A DNA stretch of 64,000 nt. It comes from Polaribacter septentrionalilitoris. GTDB taxonomy: Bacteria > Bacteroidota > Bacteroidia > Flavobacteriales > Flavobacteriaceae. Position numbers and translations under genes: made by a program. Numbering within the stretch: the first letter of the stretch is position 1; the number at the start of each line of letters is the position of its first letter. Shown piece after piece: positions 43,532 through 52,201 of the stretch. The notes under the pieces were generated by a model that saw nothing but the letters and a program-made list of their open reading frames with translations, did no database searches and had not been told where the DNA came from. Location: contig NZ_VRMJ01000014.1 of assembly GCF_009832745.1 (NCBI RefSeq), positions 310,001-374,000 on the forward strand. Direction: 5' to 3'.

Positions 43532-44586
43532 TACTGAATTTCCTTTAAAGCTCTTATTAATCTTTGATTTTCTTCACATACTCCAACACTAATTCGCAAA
43601 CAATTTTCACACAAAGGTTGTGTGGTTCTGTTTCTAATTACCACTCCATAGTCTATTAATTGCTTATATCTTTTGTTTGCGTCATCAACCTTTAATAATA
43701 AAAAGTTGCCATCTGAAGGATATACTTTTTCGATATAACTTACACAGCATTCCAACTCTTTTTTTAGACGTTTTCTTTCACTGATAAGTTGCGCAATTTC
43801 ATTTTTAACTTCATTCAACCTTTGCAATCTTGTAATTGCTCTTTGCTGAGTTAATTCATTGACGTTATAGGGAGGTTTGATGTTATTTAATATATTGATA
43901 ATTTCTTTAGAAGCATAACAAACTCCCAATCGAATTCCTGCTAAACCATAAGCTTTAGACAAGGTTTGTGTGATAATTAAGTTAGAGAACTTTTGCAATT
44001 TTTCTAGCCAACTTTTTTGGGTTGAAAAATCAATATAAGCTTCATCAATTACGACTAACCCATTAAACTCTTTTATTAATTTTTCTACAGCTCCATTTGA
44101 AAAACTATTTCCTGTAGGATTATTTGGAGAGCATAAAAAAAGAATTTTACTATTGTTGTCTGCAGCAGCTAAAATTTCATCAACATTAGGCTCAAAATCA
44201 GTATTCAATAAAACCTTTCTGTTTTCAATTGCATTAATATTAGCCAAAACAGAATACATTCCATAAGTTGGTGGTAATGTAATAATATTGTCTTTATTAG
44301 GTTCACAAAAAGCTCTAAAAATAAGGTCTAATACTTCATCACTTCCATTACCCAATAAAATCAGTTCTTTTGGTATTGTTTTAATATCTGATAACAAATC
44401 TTTAACCTTATTTTGTCTCGGGTCTGGATATCGATTTACTCCGTTTTCGAAAGGATTTTCATTCGCGTCTAAGAAAATCATATCTTTTGACGTTGCGTCT
44501 TTATATTCATCTCTAGCTGATGAATATGGTTGTAGAGATTTAATGTTCTCTCTAACTAAATTATTGATGTTAAAGTCTGTTTTCAT
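43531..44586 (-). CDS. hisC: Histidinol-phosphate aminotransferase
   Basis: 351-residue fold-type I PLP aminotransferase, step 7. The PLP lysine is in [16 protein letters not shown], and [31 protein letters not shown] and [10 protein letters not shown] are standard. Starts at ATG 44586, 36 bases after hisD; ends overlapping hisB. Confidence 0.97.
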   Translation of the reverse strand: MKTDFNINNLVRENIKSLQPYSSARDEYKDATSKDMIFLDANENPFENGVNRYPDPRQNKVKDLLSDIKTIPKELILLGNGSDEVLDLIFRAFCEPNKDNIITLPPTYGMYSVLANINAIENRKVLLNTDFEPNVDEILAAADNNSKILFLCSPNNPTGNSFSNGAVEKLIKEFNGLVVIDEAYIDFSTQKSWLEKLQKFSNLIITQTLSKAYGLAGIRLGVCYASKEIINILNNIKPPYNVNELTQQRAITRLQRLNEVKNEIAQLISERKRLKKELECCVSYIEKVYPSDGNFLLLKVDDANKRYKQLIDYGVVIRNRTTQPLCENCLRISVGVCEENQRLIRALKEIQ

Positions 44587-44622
44587 ACTTTAATGACTCC
44601 AAAAGTAGTCTTTTCGTTACAT

Positions 44623-45906
44623 TTATAATACCTCTTTTAAACGCAATGTTACCGCATTTTTGTGTGCTTGTAATCCTTCTGCATCCGCCATTAACTCAAT
44701 TGCATTACCAATAGTTTGAATTCCTTTTTTTGATATTTTTTGAAAGGTAATACTCTTAGTAAAACTATCTAAATTCACTCCAGAATAAGCTTTACTAAAT
44801 CCATTTGTTGGTAAGGTATGATTTGTTCCAGATGCATAATCACCTGCACTTTCTGGTGTATAATTCCCAATAAAGACTGAACCAGCATTTTCTATATTAT
44901 CAATATAAAAATCAGTATCATTTGTACAAACAATAAAGTGTTCAGGACCATATTCATTGATTAACTCTAGCGCAATTTTATCATTTTCTACCAAAATTGA
45001 TTTTGAATTTGCAATTGCCTGTTTCGCAATTTCAACTCTAGGCAAGCCTAAAACTTGTTTTTCAATCTCTTTAGAAACTTCATCAATTAAACTTAAAGAA
45101 GTTGATACTAGGATAACTTGACTATCTACACCATGTTCTGCCTGACTTAGTAAATCTGATGCGACAAAACTCGCTTTAGCAGAATCATCTGCAACAACTA
45201 GCAATTCACTTGGACCTGCTGGCATATCAATAGCAACTCCGTATTTTGTTGACAATTGTTTTGCAACAGTTACAAACTGATTTCCTGGTCCAAAGATTTT
45301 ATAAACCTGTGGAATGGTTTCTGTACCAAAAGTAAATCCTGCAATCGCTTGAATTCCGCCAACTTTAATAATTTTGGTTACTCCACATAAATTAGCTGCA
45401 TACAAAATTGCTGGGTGAATTTTACCTTCTTTATTAGGTGGAGAACACAACACAATTTCTTTACAACCTGCAATTTGAGCAGGAACCGCTAACATTAATA
45501 CTGTTGAGAATAAAGGTGCTGTACCTCCTGGAATGTATAAACCAACTTTTTGAATTGGTCTTTTTTCTTGCCAACATTCTACTCCGTTAGCCGTTTCAAC
45601 AAATACTTTATACGTTTTTTGTGCCTTATGAAAATTGTAAATATTTTCTTTGGCTAATGATATTGCAGATTTTAATTCATCAGAAACTAAACTGATTGCC
45701 TCGTCAATTTCATCTTTAGAAACAATTGTATTATCTATGGTTATTCCATCAAATTTAGCAGTATATTTATTTACAGCTGTATCTCCGTTTTTTTGTATAT
45801 CCTCAAAAATTTGAGTTACTGTAGTTTCAATATCATCAACCGTTTTTGTTGGTCTTTCTAAAATTTGAGACCAATCTTTTTTTAGTGGATTAAGAATTGT
45901 TTTCAT
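44623..45906 (-). CDS. hisD: Histidinol dehydrogenase
   Basis: 427-residue zinc and NAD enzyme that carries out the last two oxidations of histidinol to histidine. Typical segments: VGLYIPGGTAPLFSTVLML (120s), GPGNQFVTVAKQL, DMPAGPSELLVVAD, LLSQAEHGVDSQ with the zinc Gln-His pair, NYGPEH-like NEYGPEHFI with the catalytic Glu-His, and YASGTNHTLPT. One base after hisG. Confidence 0.97.
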   Translation of the reverse strand: MKTILNPLKKDWSQILERPTKTVDDIETTVTQIFEDIQKNGDTAVNKYTAKFDGITIDNTIVSKDEIDEAISLVSDELKSAISLAKENIYNFHKAQKTYKVFVETANGVECWQEKRPIQKVGLYIPGGTAPLFSTVLMLAVPAQIAGCKEIVLCSPPNKEGKIHPAILYAANLCGVTKIIKVGGIQAIAGFTFGTETIPQVYKIFGPGNQFVTVAKQLSTKYGVAIDMPAGPSELLVVADDSAKASFVASDLLSQAEHGVDSQVILVSTSLSLIDEVSKEIEKQVLGLPRVEIAKQAIANSKSILVENDKIALELINEYGPEHFIVCTNDTDFYIDNIENAGSVFIGNYTPESAGDYASGTNHTLPTNGFSKAYSGVNLDSFTKSITFQKISKKGIQTIGNAIELMADAEGLQAHKNAVTLRLKEVL

Positions 45907-45907
45907 T

Positions 45908-46765
45908 TTACAATACCATTTTCTCTATAGGACATACTAAAATACCTTCAGCACCATTAATTTTTAACTCATCAATAATTTCCCAAAATTGATTTTTACT
46001 AATTACAGTGTGTACAGAGCTCCAACCTTCTTGTGCTAATGGTAAAACAGTTGGACTTCTCATTCCTGGCAATAATTTTAAAATGTTATCTAATTTATTG
46101 TTAGGCGCATTTAACAAAATGTACTTAGATTGCCTTCCTTTTAAAACTGATTGAATTCTAAACTGAATTTTTTCTAAAATGGCTTTTCTTTCTTCAGAGA
46201 TTTGAGGAGAAACCGCTAAAACAGCTTCAGATTTTAATAAAACTTCAATTTCTTTTAGGCCGTTTTTAAATAATGTACTTCCACTTGAAACAATATCACA
46301 AATTCCGTCTGCCAAACCAATATTTGGAGCAATTTCTACAGAACCATTAATTTTGTGTAATTGCGCATCTATATTCTGCTCTTTTAAGTATTTTTTTACG
46401 GTTTCTGGGTAAGAAGTCGCTATACGTTTACCATCTAAATCTTTTAATGAATTTGCATCTGATTCTTTAGGTACTGCTATAGAAACTTTACATTTAGAAA
46501 ATCCTAAACGTTCTACAAATTGGATGTCATCTCCTTTTTCTATTAGAACATTTTCACCAATAATGGCTGCATCTACTACTCCGTCTTTCAAATATTGAGG
46601 TATATCTCCATTACGTAAATAAAATACTTCAACTGGAAAATCTCTAGCAGCTGCTTTTAATTGGTCTTTTCCGTTATCTATAGAAATACCAATGTCTTTT
46701 AAGATTCTCATTGAATCTTCATTTAATCTCCCTGATTTTTGTACTGCAATTCTTAAGTTACTCAT
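45908..46765 (-). CDS. hisG: ATP phosphoribosyltransferase (long form)
   Basis: First enzyme of the pathway, joins ATP and PRPP. 285 residues, thus the long, HisZ-independent form with a C-terminal regulatory domain (~210-285) where histidine inhibits. RIAVQKSGRLNEDS, DAAIIGENVL, ATSYPETVKKYL and the PRPP loop DIVSSGSTLF are visible. The frame is open to a TTG at 46792 inside the leader inverted repeat, but ATG 46765 (MSNLRIAVQKSGRL) is clearly the start. First structural gene of hisGDCBHAF(IE), preceded by an attenuator-like leader, so control is both allosteric and transcriptional by inference. Confidence 0.97.
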   Translation of the reverse strand: MSNLRIAVQKSGRLNEDSMRILKDIGISIDNGKDQLKAAARDFPVEVFYLRNGDIPQYLKDGVVDAAIIGENVLIEKGDDIQFVERLGFSKCKVSIAVPKESDANSLKDLDGKRIATSYPETVKKYLKEQNIDAQLHKINGSVEIAPNIGLADGICDIVSSGSTLFKNGLKEIEVLLKSEAVLAVSPQISEERKAILEKIQFRIQSVLKGRQSKYILLNAPNNKLDNILKLLPGMRSPTVLPLAQEGWSSVHTVISKNQFWEIIDELKINGAEGILVCPIEKMVL

Positions 46766-46782
46766 TTTTAGCTTTGTATTAT

Positions 46783-46834
46783 GTTTGAGCAAATTTGGTT
46801 TTAAATTAAAAAAACCCGTTCGATTTGCTCAAAC
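46783..46834. repeat. 12-bp perfect inverted repeat spanning the his terminator loop and hisG 5' region
   Basis: gtttgagcaaat (46783-46794) and atttgctcaaac (46823-46834), 28 bases apart. On the transcript the first-transcribed arm is the loop and part of the 5' arm of the leader terminator, the second arm lies 17 bases before the hisG ATG. Confidence 0.85.
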
Positions 46835-46840
46835 GGGTTT
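46806..46840 (-). terminator. his leader terminator (attenuator)
   Basis: On the minus strand AAACCCGTT (46840-46832), an 11-base loop and AACGGGTTT (46820-46812) form a 9-bp stem followed by a run of T. It lies between the His-rich leader peptide and hisG, where a terminator makes sense only as a regulated one. Confidence 0.8.
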
Positions 46841-46870
46841 ATAAATATCTTGATTTTATTCAATACATTT

Positions 46871-46924
46871 CTAAATCGCTTGAGAGCAATTGTAAAAATG
46901 ATGATGATTTTGAATAAAAGTCAT
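46871..46924 (-). CDS. hisL: his operon leader peptide (three consecutive His codons)
   Basis: ATG 46924 to TAG 46871 encodes 17 residues, MTFIQNHHHFYNCSQAI, with codons 7-9 all CAT (His). It lies about 12 bases after the expected transcription start and upstream of a terminator hairpin and hisG. The stretch 46889-46877, starting nine bases after the last His codon, can pair with 46835-46825 (ttgctc-tc-aagcg with cgtttgagcaa, 11 pairs including one G-U and a 2-base bulge) and thereby break the terminator. A ribosome waiting at the His codons would leave that segment free (read-through); one that reaches the stop codon would cover it (termination). Symbol given by analogy of role with the enterobacterial hisL; the peptide itself is not homologous in an obvious way. 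Confidence 0.75.
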   Translation of the reverse strand: MTFIQNHHHFYNCSQAI

Positions 46925-46942
46925 GTCTTTGTTATTATGTTG

Positions 46943-46974
46943 CAAATATCTATAATTTATTGGTTAAAAACCAA
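46943..46974 (-). promoter_or_regulatory. Putative his operon promoter
   Basis: Minus-strand TTG (46974-46972), 21-base spacer, GATATTTG (46950-46943), seven of eight positions of TAnnTTTG. Transcription would begin near 46936, just ahead of the leader peptide. Confidence 0.5.
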
Positions 46975-47062
46975 AATAAGTTCATAAAAAAATATTAGAA
47001 TTTAAAATTTTTATCAAATTTTGAAGTTTTGTTTAAAATTAAAAAATAAATCTCTATTCTAA

Positions 47063-47176
47063 TAGCTTGCAAGCAAGTTTAGCCCTGATAGAGGCATTGT
47101 TGGAGCTCCTTGCAAAGAGCGACTGCCGAAAGCAGGAAACAGCTTCTAAAAAAAAAGCTAGCTACTTGTTATAAGC
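47063..47176. repeat. Structured repeat element (AGCCCTGATAG...GCAGGAAACAGCTTC type)
   Basis: Outer arms gcttgcaagcaagt (47065-47078) and acttgttataagc (47163-47176) pair imperfectly; inside are two small hairpins (gctcctt/aagagc around 47105-47120 and ctgc/gcag around 47123-47135). The phrases tagccctgatagaggc and gcaggaaacagcttc are familiar from dispersed palindromes of Flavobacteriaceae. It follows the rlmL-like gene end on the minus strand. Confidence 0.55.
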
Positions 47177-47182
47177 AAAGGT

Positions 47183-48364
47183 TTAATTTTCTTCGCCTTC
47201 TTTATGTTCTTTAATTTTACGTGACCCCTCGTACAATTCGTATTTTACAAATCGACATTCTAAATCAGCATTTTTTAACGGAATACGTTTAGAAGTTCGT
47301 AAACCTACATGCTTTAGTGCTTGTATATCTGATGTAATTAACCACGCTGTAGAACCTGGGTAATTATGTTTTAATGTATCTCCTATTTTCTTATAGAATT
47401 CTGGAATATCAATATTTAAACGCTCTCCATAAGGTGGATTGAACAATATTGTTGTATTTCCAAACACTTCTTTAGTAGAGTTAAAAAAGTTAACATGATG
47501 TACCCCAATAAACTCCTCTAAATTAGCAGAAATTATATTTGCTTTTGCTTTTTGGACTGCTGATGGCGCTTTATCAAATCCCATAATTTTAAAATGAGAA
47601 CTTCGTATTTTCTTTAACAGCGAATCTTGAATGATAAAATACAAATCCTCATCATAATCTTTCCAGTTCTCAAAAGCAAAAAGTTTTCTGTTGATGTTTG
47701 CTGGAATATTATTGGCAATCATTGCTGCTTCAATTAAAATAGTTCCAGAACCACACATGGGGTCTATAAAGTTTTCATCGCCTGTATAACCAGATAACAA
47801 AACCATACCTGCAGCCAAAACTTCATTTATTGGCGCTATGTTTGTAGCTGTTCTATATCCTCTTTTATGTAAAGAATCTCCAGAAGAATCTAAAGAAATT
47901 GTTAACCATTCTTTTTGAATATGAACATGGATTTTTACATCAGGATATTTTAAATCTACATTAGGTCTTTTATGGTATTTATGACGAAAATAATCTGCAA
48001 TTGCATCTTTAGATTTTAAGGAAATATAATGAGAATTAGAAGTAAAGTTTTTAGAATTTACCACTGCTCCAATGGCAAAAGTACCTTCTGGATCTAAATA
48101 TTTTTCCCATTTTATTTTCTGAATAGATTCGTATAAATCTTCTTCATCGTAAATTTTACAAGTTTTAATGGGTTTTAAAATACGAACAGCTGTTCTTAAT
48201 GTAATATTAGCTTTATACATAAACCCCTTATCGCCTCTAAAAGAAACATTTCTTACACCTTCTTTTATATCTTGTGCTCCTAACTGCTTTAGCTCTGTTG
48301 CTAACACATTTTCTAAACCAAAAAGTGTTGTCGCAACCATTTTAAAATCTCTATCCATACTCAT
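47183..48364 (-). CDS. THUMP-domain rRNA methyltransferase (RlmL-like)
   Basis: 393-residue SAM-dependent RNA guanine-N2 methyltransferase. An N-terminal ferredoxin-like/THUMP module (~5-155, FKMVATTLFGLENVLATEL, GTFAIGAVVNSKNF) is followed by a Rossmann methyltransferase (~165-385) with INEVLAAGMVLLSGY, DPMCGSGTILIEAAMIA (SAM motif I) and the catalytic NPPYGERL (motif IV). The length corresponds to the N-terminal half of E. coli RlmL (G2445 of 23S rRNA); the second RlmK-like half is absent, which is usual outside Proteobacteria. Ends next to a structured repeat element. Confidence 0.9.
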   Translation of the reverse strand: MSMDRDFKMVATTLFGLENVLATELKQLGAQDIKEGVRNVSFRGDKGFMYKANITLRTAVRILKPIKTCKIYDEEDLYESIQKIKWEKYLDPEGTFAIGAVVNSKNFTSNSHYISLKSKDAIADYFRHKYHKRPNVDLKYPDVKIHVHIQKEWLTISLDSSGDSLHKRGYRTATNIAPINEVLAAGMVLLSGYTGDENFIDPMCGSGTILIEAAMIANNIPANINRKLFAFENWKDYDEDLYFIIQDSLLKKIRSSHFKIMGFDKAPSAVQKAKANIISANLEEFIGVHHVNFFNSTKEVFGNTTILFNPPYGERLNIDIPEFYKKIGDTLKHNYPGSTAWLITSDIQALKHVGLRTSKRIPLKNADLECRFVKYELYEGSRKIKEHKEGEEN

Positions 48365-48468
48365 ATAATTGTTTGCAAAAATACATTTTAAAATAGGATA
48401 TTTCAGAAATACTGAATTTCATTTTTTCTAAAGTAAGAATTGGTTACTTTTACAGACTTATTTTGAAC

Positions 48469-49194
48469 ATGAAGCAAAAAGATTGGTTTACAGATTGGTT
48501 TAACACACCTTATTATCACATTTTGTATAAGGAGAGAAATGATGAAGATGCGCAATTCTTTATGAAGAATATTACATCATTTTTAAAATTACCATTATCA
48601 ACTCATATTTTAGATTTACCTTGTGGTAAAGGGCGCCATTCTGTTTTTTTAAATTCTTTAGGCTATAAAGTTACTGGTGGAGATTTATCTAAAAACAGTA
48701 TTCAGGAAGCTCAAAAATTCGAAACTGAAACACTAAATTTTAAAATCCATGATATGCGTAAACCTTTTAATAACAGTTATGATGCAGTTTTTAATTTGTT
48801 TACAAGTTTTGGTTATTTTGATGACGACAAAGAAGATATTCAAGTCTTACAAAACATTAAAAATGGTTTAAATAATGAGGGAACATTTGTATTTGATTTT
48901 TTAAATGCTGATAAAGTAAAACTAAATTTGGTTGAAAAAGAAACTAAAATTGTAGATAATATTACGTTTTACATTCAAAGAGAAATTACAGATGGTTTTA
49001 TTTTAAAGCATATTTCTTTTTTTGCAGATGGAAAAGATCATTCATATACAGAACAAGTAAAATATTTGAATTTAGAAAAAATGCAATTGTTCTTTAAAAA
49101 AGTAGGTTTTACAATTACCAACGTTTTCGGTGATTATCATTTGAATGATTATAATACAACTACCTCAGACCGATTAATTTTAGTTGCCAAATGA
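48469..49194 (+). CDS. Class I SAM-dependent methyltransferase
   Basis: 241-residue small-molecule-type methyltransferase. Motif I is ILDLPCGKGRHSVFL (~42-56), the acidic end of strand 2 is VTGGDLSKN, and post-motif FNLFTSFGYFDDDKED follows. The C-terminal part has a beta-rich insertion. ATG 48469 is chosen over TTG 48463. Substrate unknown. The ZIP transporter ATG overlaps its stop by four bases, so the two are translationally coupled. Confidence 0.87.
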   Translation: MKQKDWFTDWFNTPYYHILYKERNDEDAQFFMKNITSFLKLPLSTHILDLPCGKGRHSVFLNSLGYKVTGGDLSKNSIQEAQKFETETLNFKIHDMRKPFNNSYDAVFNLFTSFGYFDDDKEDIQVLQNIKNGLNNEGTFVFDFLNADKVKLNLVEKETKIVDNITFYIQREITDGFILKHISFFADGKDHSYTEQVKYLNLEKMQLFFKKVGFTITNVFGDYHLNDYNTTTSDRLILVAK

Positions 49195-49868
49195 GTTACA
49201 TATTACTAATAGCCTCTGTTTTAATAGGATCTTTATTGGTTTACACCATAAAACCTCAAAAAATATTTGTTCGTTTATTATTGGCATTTAGTGGAGCCTA
49301 CCTTTTATCTGTTACTATTCTTCATTTATTACCAGAAGTATATCAAGAAACAACTGAGTACAAAACAATAGGGGTTTTTATTTTAATGGGAATCATTATT
49401 CAATCTGTTTTAGAATCCTTCTCTAAAGGGGCAGAACATGGACACATCCATATTCATTCGGATGGAAAAGAATTTCCAACCTTATTATTTGTAAGTTTAT
49501 GCATTCATGCTTTTTCAGAAGGATTACCAATACATAATTCTGATGATAATTTATTGTGGGCTATTATAGTACATAAAATACCTATTGCTATTGTATTAAC
49601 TACTTTTTTAATTCATACCAAATACTCAAAAAAAATAATCTTTGTATTCTTGAGTTTATTTGCATTAATGAGTCCTCTAGGAGTTTTATTAGGTGATAAA
49701 GTACTGTTTTTTAGTACATATTCTAGTGAAATTACCGCCCTAATTATTGGAGTTTTCTTACACATTTCTACCATTATTCTTTTTGAAAGTACTGAAAACC
49801 ATAAATTTAACTTACAAAAGTTTATTGCAATTCTTTTTGGGATATTACTTACAGTAGTTACTCTTTAG
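49191..49868 (+). CDS. ZIP-family metal transporter
   Basis: 225-residue inner-membrane protein with eight hydrophobic segments. The central His-rich loop HGHIHIHSDGKE (~83-94) and helix IV CIHAFSEGLPI (~104-114, H-x-x-x-E-G pattern) plus IIVHKIPIAIVL in helix V (H-K-x-P) are the ZIP signatures; these bring zinc or iron into the cytosol. ATGA overlap with the upstream methyltransferase gene. Confidence 0.9.
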   Translation: MSYILLIASVLIGSLLVYTIKPQKIFVRLLLAFSGAYLLSVTILHLLPEVYQETTEYKTIGVFILMGIIIQSVLESFSKGAEHGHIHIHSDGKEFPTLLFVSLCIHAFSEGLPIHNSDDNLLWAIIVHKIPIAIVLTTFLIHTKYSKKIIFVFLSLFALMSPLGVLLGDKVLFFSTYSSEITALIIGVFLHISTIILFESTENHKFNLQKFIAILFGILLTVVTL

Positions 49869-49935
49869 TTTTTTATTATATTTAGTGAAATATAAATGCC
49901 TATTTGTAGGTATACCAATTGCTTCAAATATTTTT

Positions 49936-49943
49936 GATATTTG
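49936..49943 (+). promoter_or_regulatory. Possible -7 element before the unknown gene-kinase-regulator cluster
   Basis: GATATTTG, seven of eight consensus positions, 21 bases before the ATG at 49965; TTG 14 bases upstream is closer than usual. Confidence 0.3.
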
Positions 49944-49964
49944 AAAATATAAAGTTTAATATTT

Positions 49965-50447
49965 ATGAAAGAATTAAAATCAAAATTAATTACCCCAAAT
50001 GAAGAAATTATTTTTAAAAATTTATTGAATTTTTATTTAGCTGATAAGAAAAAAAAGCATAGTTATGTAAATAAAAAAGGTGAAAAATTTAAAATAAGAA
50101 CACCTCTGCCAAATGATCGTTTTAGAGTAGAAAAAATATTTTTATATGAAGTAATTGGGAAAGATTGCATTTTTATACACATAACAGATGACAAAATAAT
50201 TAAAAGAAGACATGATCATAAAGTTTTTATTGGAGAAATAACTTTTGATTTAGCAGATATTGAATATCATGCCAATAGAGATGATTTAATTAATTATAAT
50301 GAAATTAAAGTTATCATTTTTAATAGTACAGATATATTATCATCTCCTGAAGATCTCCCTGTATTTGGTCCAGATATTTTTGACTTTAAAAGAAGTATAG
50401 TTTTACCCGATGATACCGGAGGTGGTGTAATTGTAGAAGGCCCATAA
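49965..50447 (+). CDS. Protein of unknown function coupled to a histidine kinase gene
   Basis: 160 residues, no signal peptide or membrane helix, so cytosolic. The N-terminal part is lysine-rich (LADKKKKHSYVNKKGEKFKIRT), the middle has FIHITDDKIIKRRHDHKVFIGEI and the end is acidic then glycine-rich (VLPDDTGGGVIVEGP). I do not recognise the family. One base separates its stop from the ATG of the TPR histidine kinase, so the two are cotranscribed and probably coupled; a role in the same signalling path is a fair inference. Confidence 0.75.
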   Translation: MKELKSKLITPNEEIIFKNLLNFYLADKKKKHSYVNKKGEKFKIRTPLPNDRFRVEKIFLYEVIGKDCIFIHITDDKIIKRRHDHKVFIGEITFDLADIEYHANRDDLINYNEIKVIIFNSTDILSSPEDLPVFGPDIFDFKRSIVLPDDTGGGVIVEGP

Positions 50448-50448
50448 A

Positions 50449-52140
50449 ATGTATTTTTTTAAATACATAAAGCATGTAAAACTACAAATCTTATTTTTAT
50501 TGGTTTGTAGTTTTTGTTATTCTCAAAATTCTACATTAGATTCTGCATATTTCTTCCATAAAAAAGCAAAACAATTTGACTACGAGAATAAGCATTTTAA
50601 AGCCTATAAAAACTATATAAAGTCTCTAGATTTATATAAAAAACTAAATCTTGAAGATAGTATTGCAAAATGTAACTTAGAAATCTTTGAATTAATTACA
50701 TCTCAGAATAATTTAGAAGGCAACTCTAAACCTTATTTAGACGATTACCATCAATATGCTTTAAAAAAAAAGGATTCTTTTCTAATTTTAAAATCGTTGA
50801 ATAGATATGCTCAATATTATTGGAATACTGATTCTATAAAAGCATCAAAATCATATTACTTAAAAGCTTTACAACTCACAAGTAGTAAAAAGCTTTCAAA
50901 ATATAAAGTTAGTACATATTCTAATTTAGCGTATTTACATACTAAGAAATATCCAGATACAGCTGCTTATTATTTTGATAAAGTTTTAAATTTAAAAGAA
51001 CTTATGAATGATGCTCAGTTGGTTGGAACTTTTATCAATTATTCATTCTTTTTAACAAATCAAAATAAACATACTCAAGCTTTAATACAATTAAAAAAGG
51101 CTGAAGCTATTAAGTTAGATAAATATCAATTAAAATACAATAAAATTATCTTCGGAAAACTTGCAAATTGCTATAAAGAGATTGGAGATTATAAAAATGC
51201 ATATAAATATTATGAAAGATATAACATTACTAGAGATAGTTTAAACAATACATTACAAAATATTGCTATTTCAGATTTAGATAAAAAATATCAAACCGCA
51301 GAAAAAGAAAAAGAAAATCTAGAATTAAAAATAGATAAGGAAAAAAATAGAAATCTTTTTATAGCTTCTCTCCTATTTATATTTTTGGGTGGTATTATAT
51401 CAATTTTAGCTGTTAAAAGTTCTAAGAGAAAAAGAAAACTTGCAGAACAACAAAAAGAAATTCAAACTCAAAAAAACCTTACACTTTTAAAAGAACAAGA
51501 AATTACGACAATTAATGCAATGGTAGATGGGCAAGAAAAAGAACGTAAACTAATTGCTGAAGATTTGCATGATAATTTGGGTTCGGTTTTAGCCACATTA
51601 AAATTGCATTTCGAGAATTTAAAAATCAATAGAGAGAAGAAAAAAATAAACCAAGAAACGCTATTTGATAAAACTGAAAATTTGATTGATGAAGCCTATT
51701 TAAAAGTTCGTAGCATAGCGCATGCTAAAAATGCAGGTGTAATTGCAAACCAAGGTTTATTAGTTGCGATACAAATGATGGCTGAAAAAATATCATCTTC
51801 AGATAAAATAAAAATTAAAGTCATTGATTTTGGTTTAGACAAACGCATAGAAAACAGTTTAGAAATTAGTGTTTTTAGAATTATTCAAGAATTAGTAACC
51901 AATATTATAAAACATGCTGATGCTAATAATGGAACCATAAATATTGCGGCTTATGATAACAATTTAAATATAATTATAGAAGATGATGGCAAAGGTTTTG
52001 ATATTAAAAAAGTTGATTTAAAAAACGGAATGGGAATCAGTTCTATAAAAACTAGAATAGAACATTTAAGAGGTACATTTAAAGTGGATTCTACCAAAGG
52101 AAAAGGAACTTCAATAATTATAGATATTCCAATTTCTTAA
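50449..52140 (+). CDS. TPR-repeat sensor histidine kinase (HisKA_3 type)
   Basis: 563-residue protein: an N-terminal hydrophobic signal (~8-25, LQILFLLVCSFCYSQ), about six tetratricopeptide repeats in the periplasm (~30-275; e.g. SYYLKALQLTSS, YYFDKVLNLKEL, AYKYYERYNITRD), a membrane helix (~301-320), a coiled-coil linker, HisKA_3 with His374 in LIAEDLHDNLGSVLATLKL and HATPase_c with NIIKHADANNG and EDDGKGFD / NGMGISSIKTRI. This TPR-TM-HisKA_3 design is frequent in Bacteroidota; the TPR part senses a protein or peptide partner. The response regulator gene follows after 61 bases. Confidence 0.9.
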   Translation: MYFFKYIKHVKLQILFLLVCSFCYSQNSTLDSAYFFHKKAKQFDYENKHFKAYKNYIKSLDLYKKLNLEDSIAKCNLEIFELITSQNNLEGNSKPYLDDYHQYALKKKDSFLILKSLNRYAQYYWNTDSIKASKSYYLKALQLTSSKKLSKYKVSTYSNLAYLHTKKYPDTAAYYFDKVLNLKELMNDAQLVGTFINYSFFLTNQNKHTQALIQLKKAEAIKLDKYQLKYNKIIFGKLANCYKEIGDYKNAYKYYERYNITRDSLNNTLQNIAISDLDKKYQTAEKEKENLELKIDKEKNRNLFIASLLFIFLGGIISILAVKSSKRKRKLAEQQKEIQTQKNLTLLKEQEITTINAMVDGQEKERKLIAEDLHDNLGSVLATLKLHFENLKINREKKKINQETLFDKTENLIDEAYLKVRSIAHAKNAGVIANQGLLVAIQMMAEKISSSDKIKIKVIDFGLDKRIENSLEISVFRIIQELVTNIIKHADANNGTINIAAYDNNLNIIIEDDGKGFDIKKVDLKNGMGISSIKTRIEHLRGTFKVDSTKGKGTSIIIDIPIS

Positions 52141-52201
52141 AATCCTTATATGTAGTGACTTTTACAAAATTTATAAATAGTATTTTTATTAAAAATAATT
52201 T

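Noticed and set aside
46766-46792. Longer N terminus of hisG from TTG 46792
   Set aside because: It translates part of the leader inverted repeat; MSNLRIAVQKSGRL is the family start.
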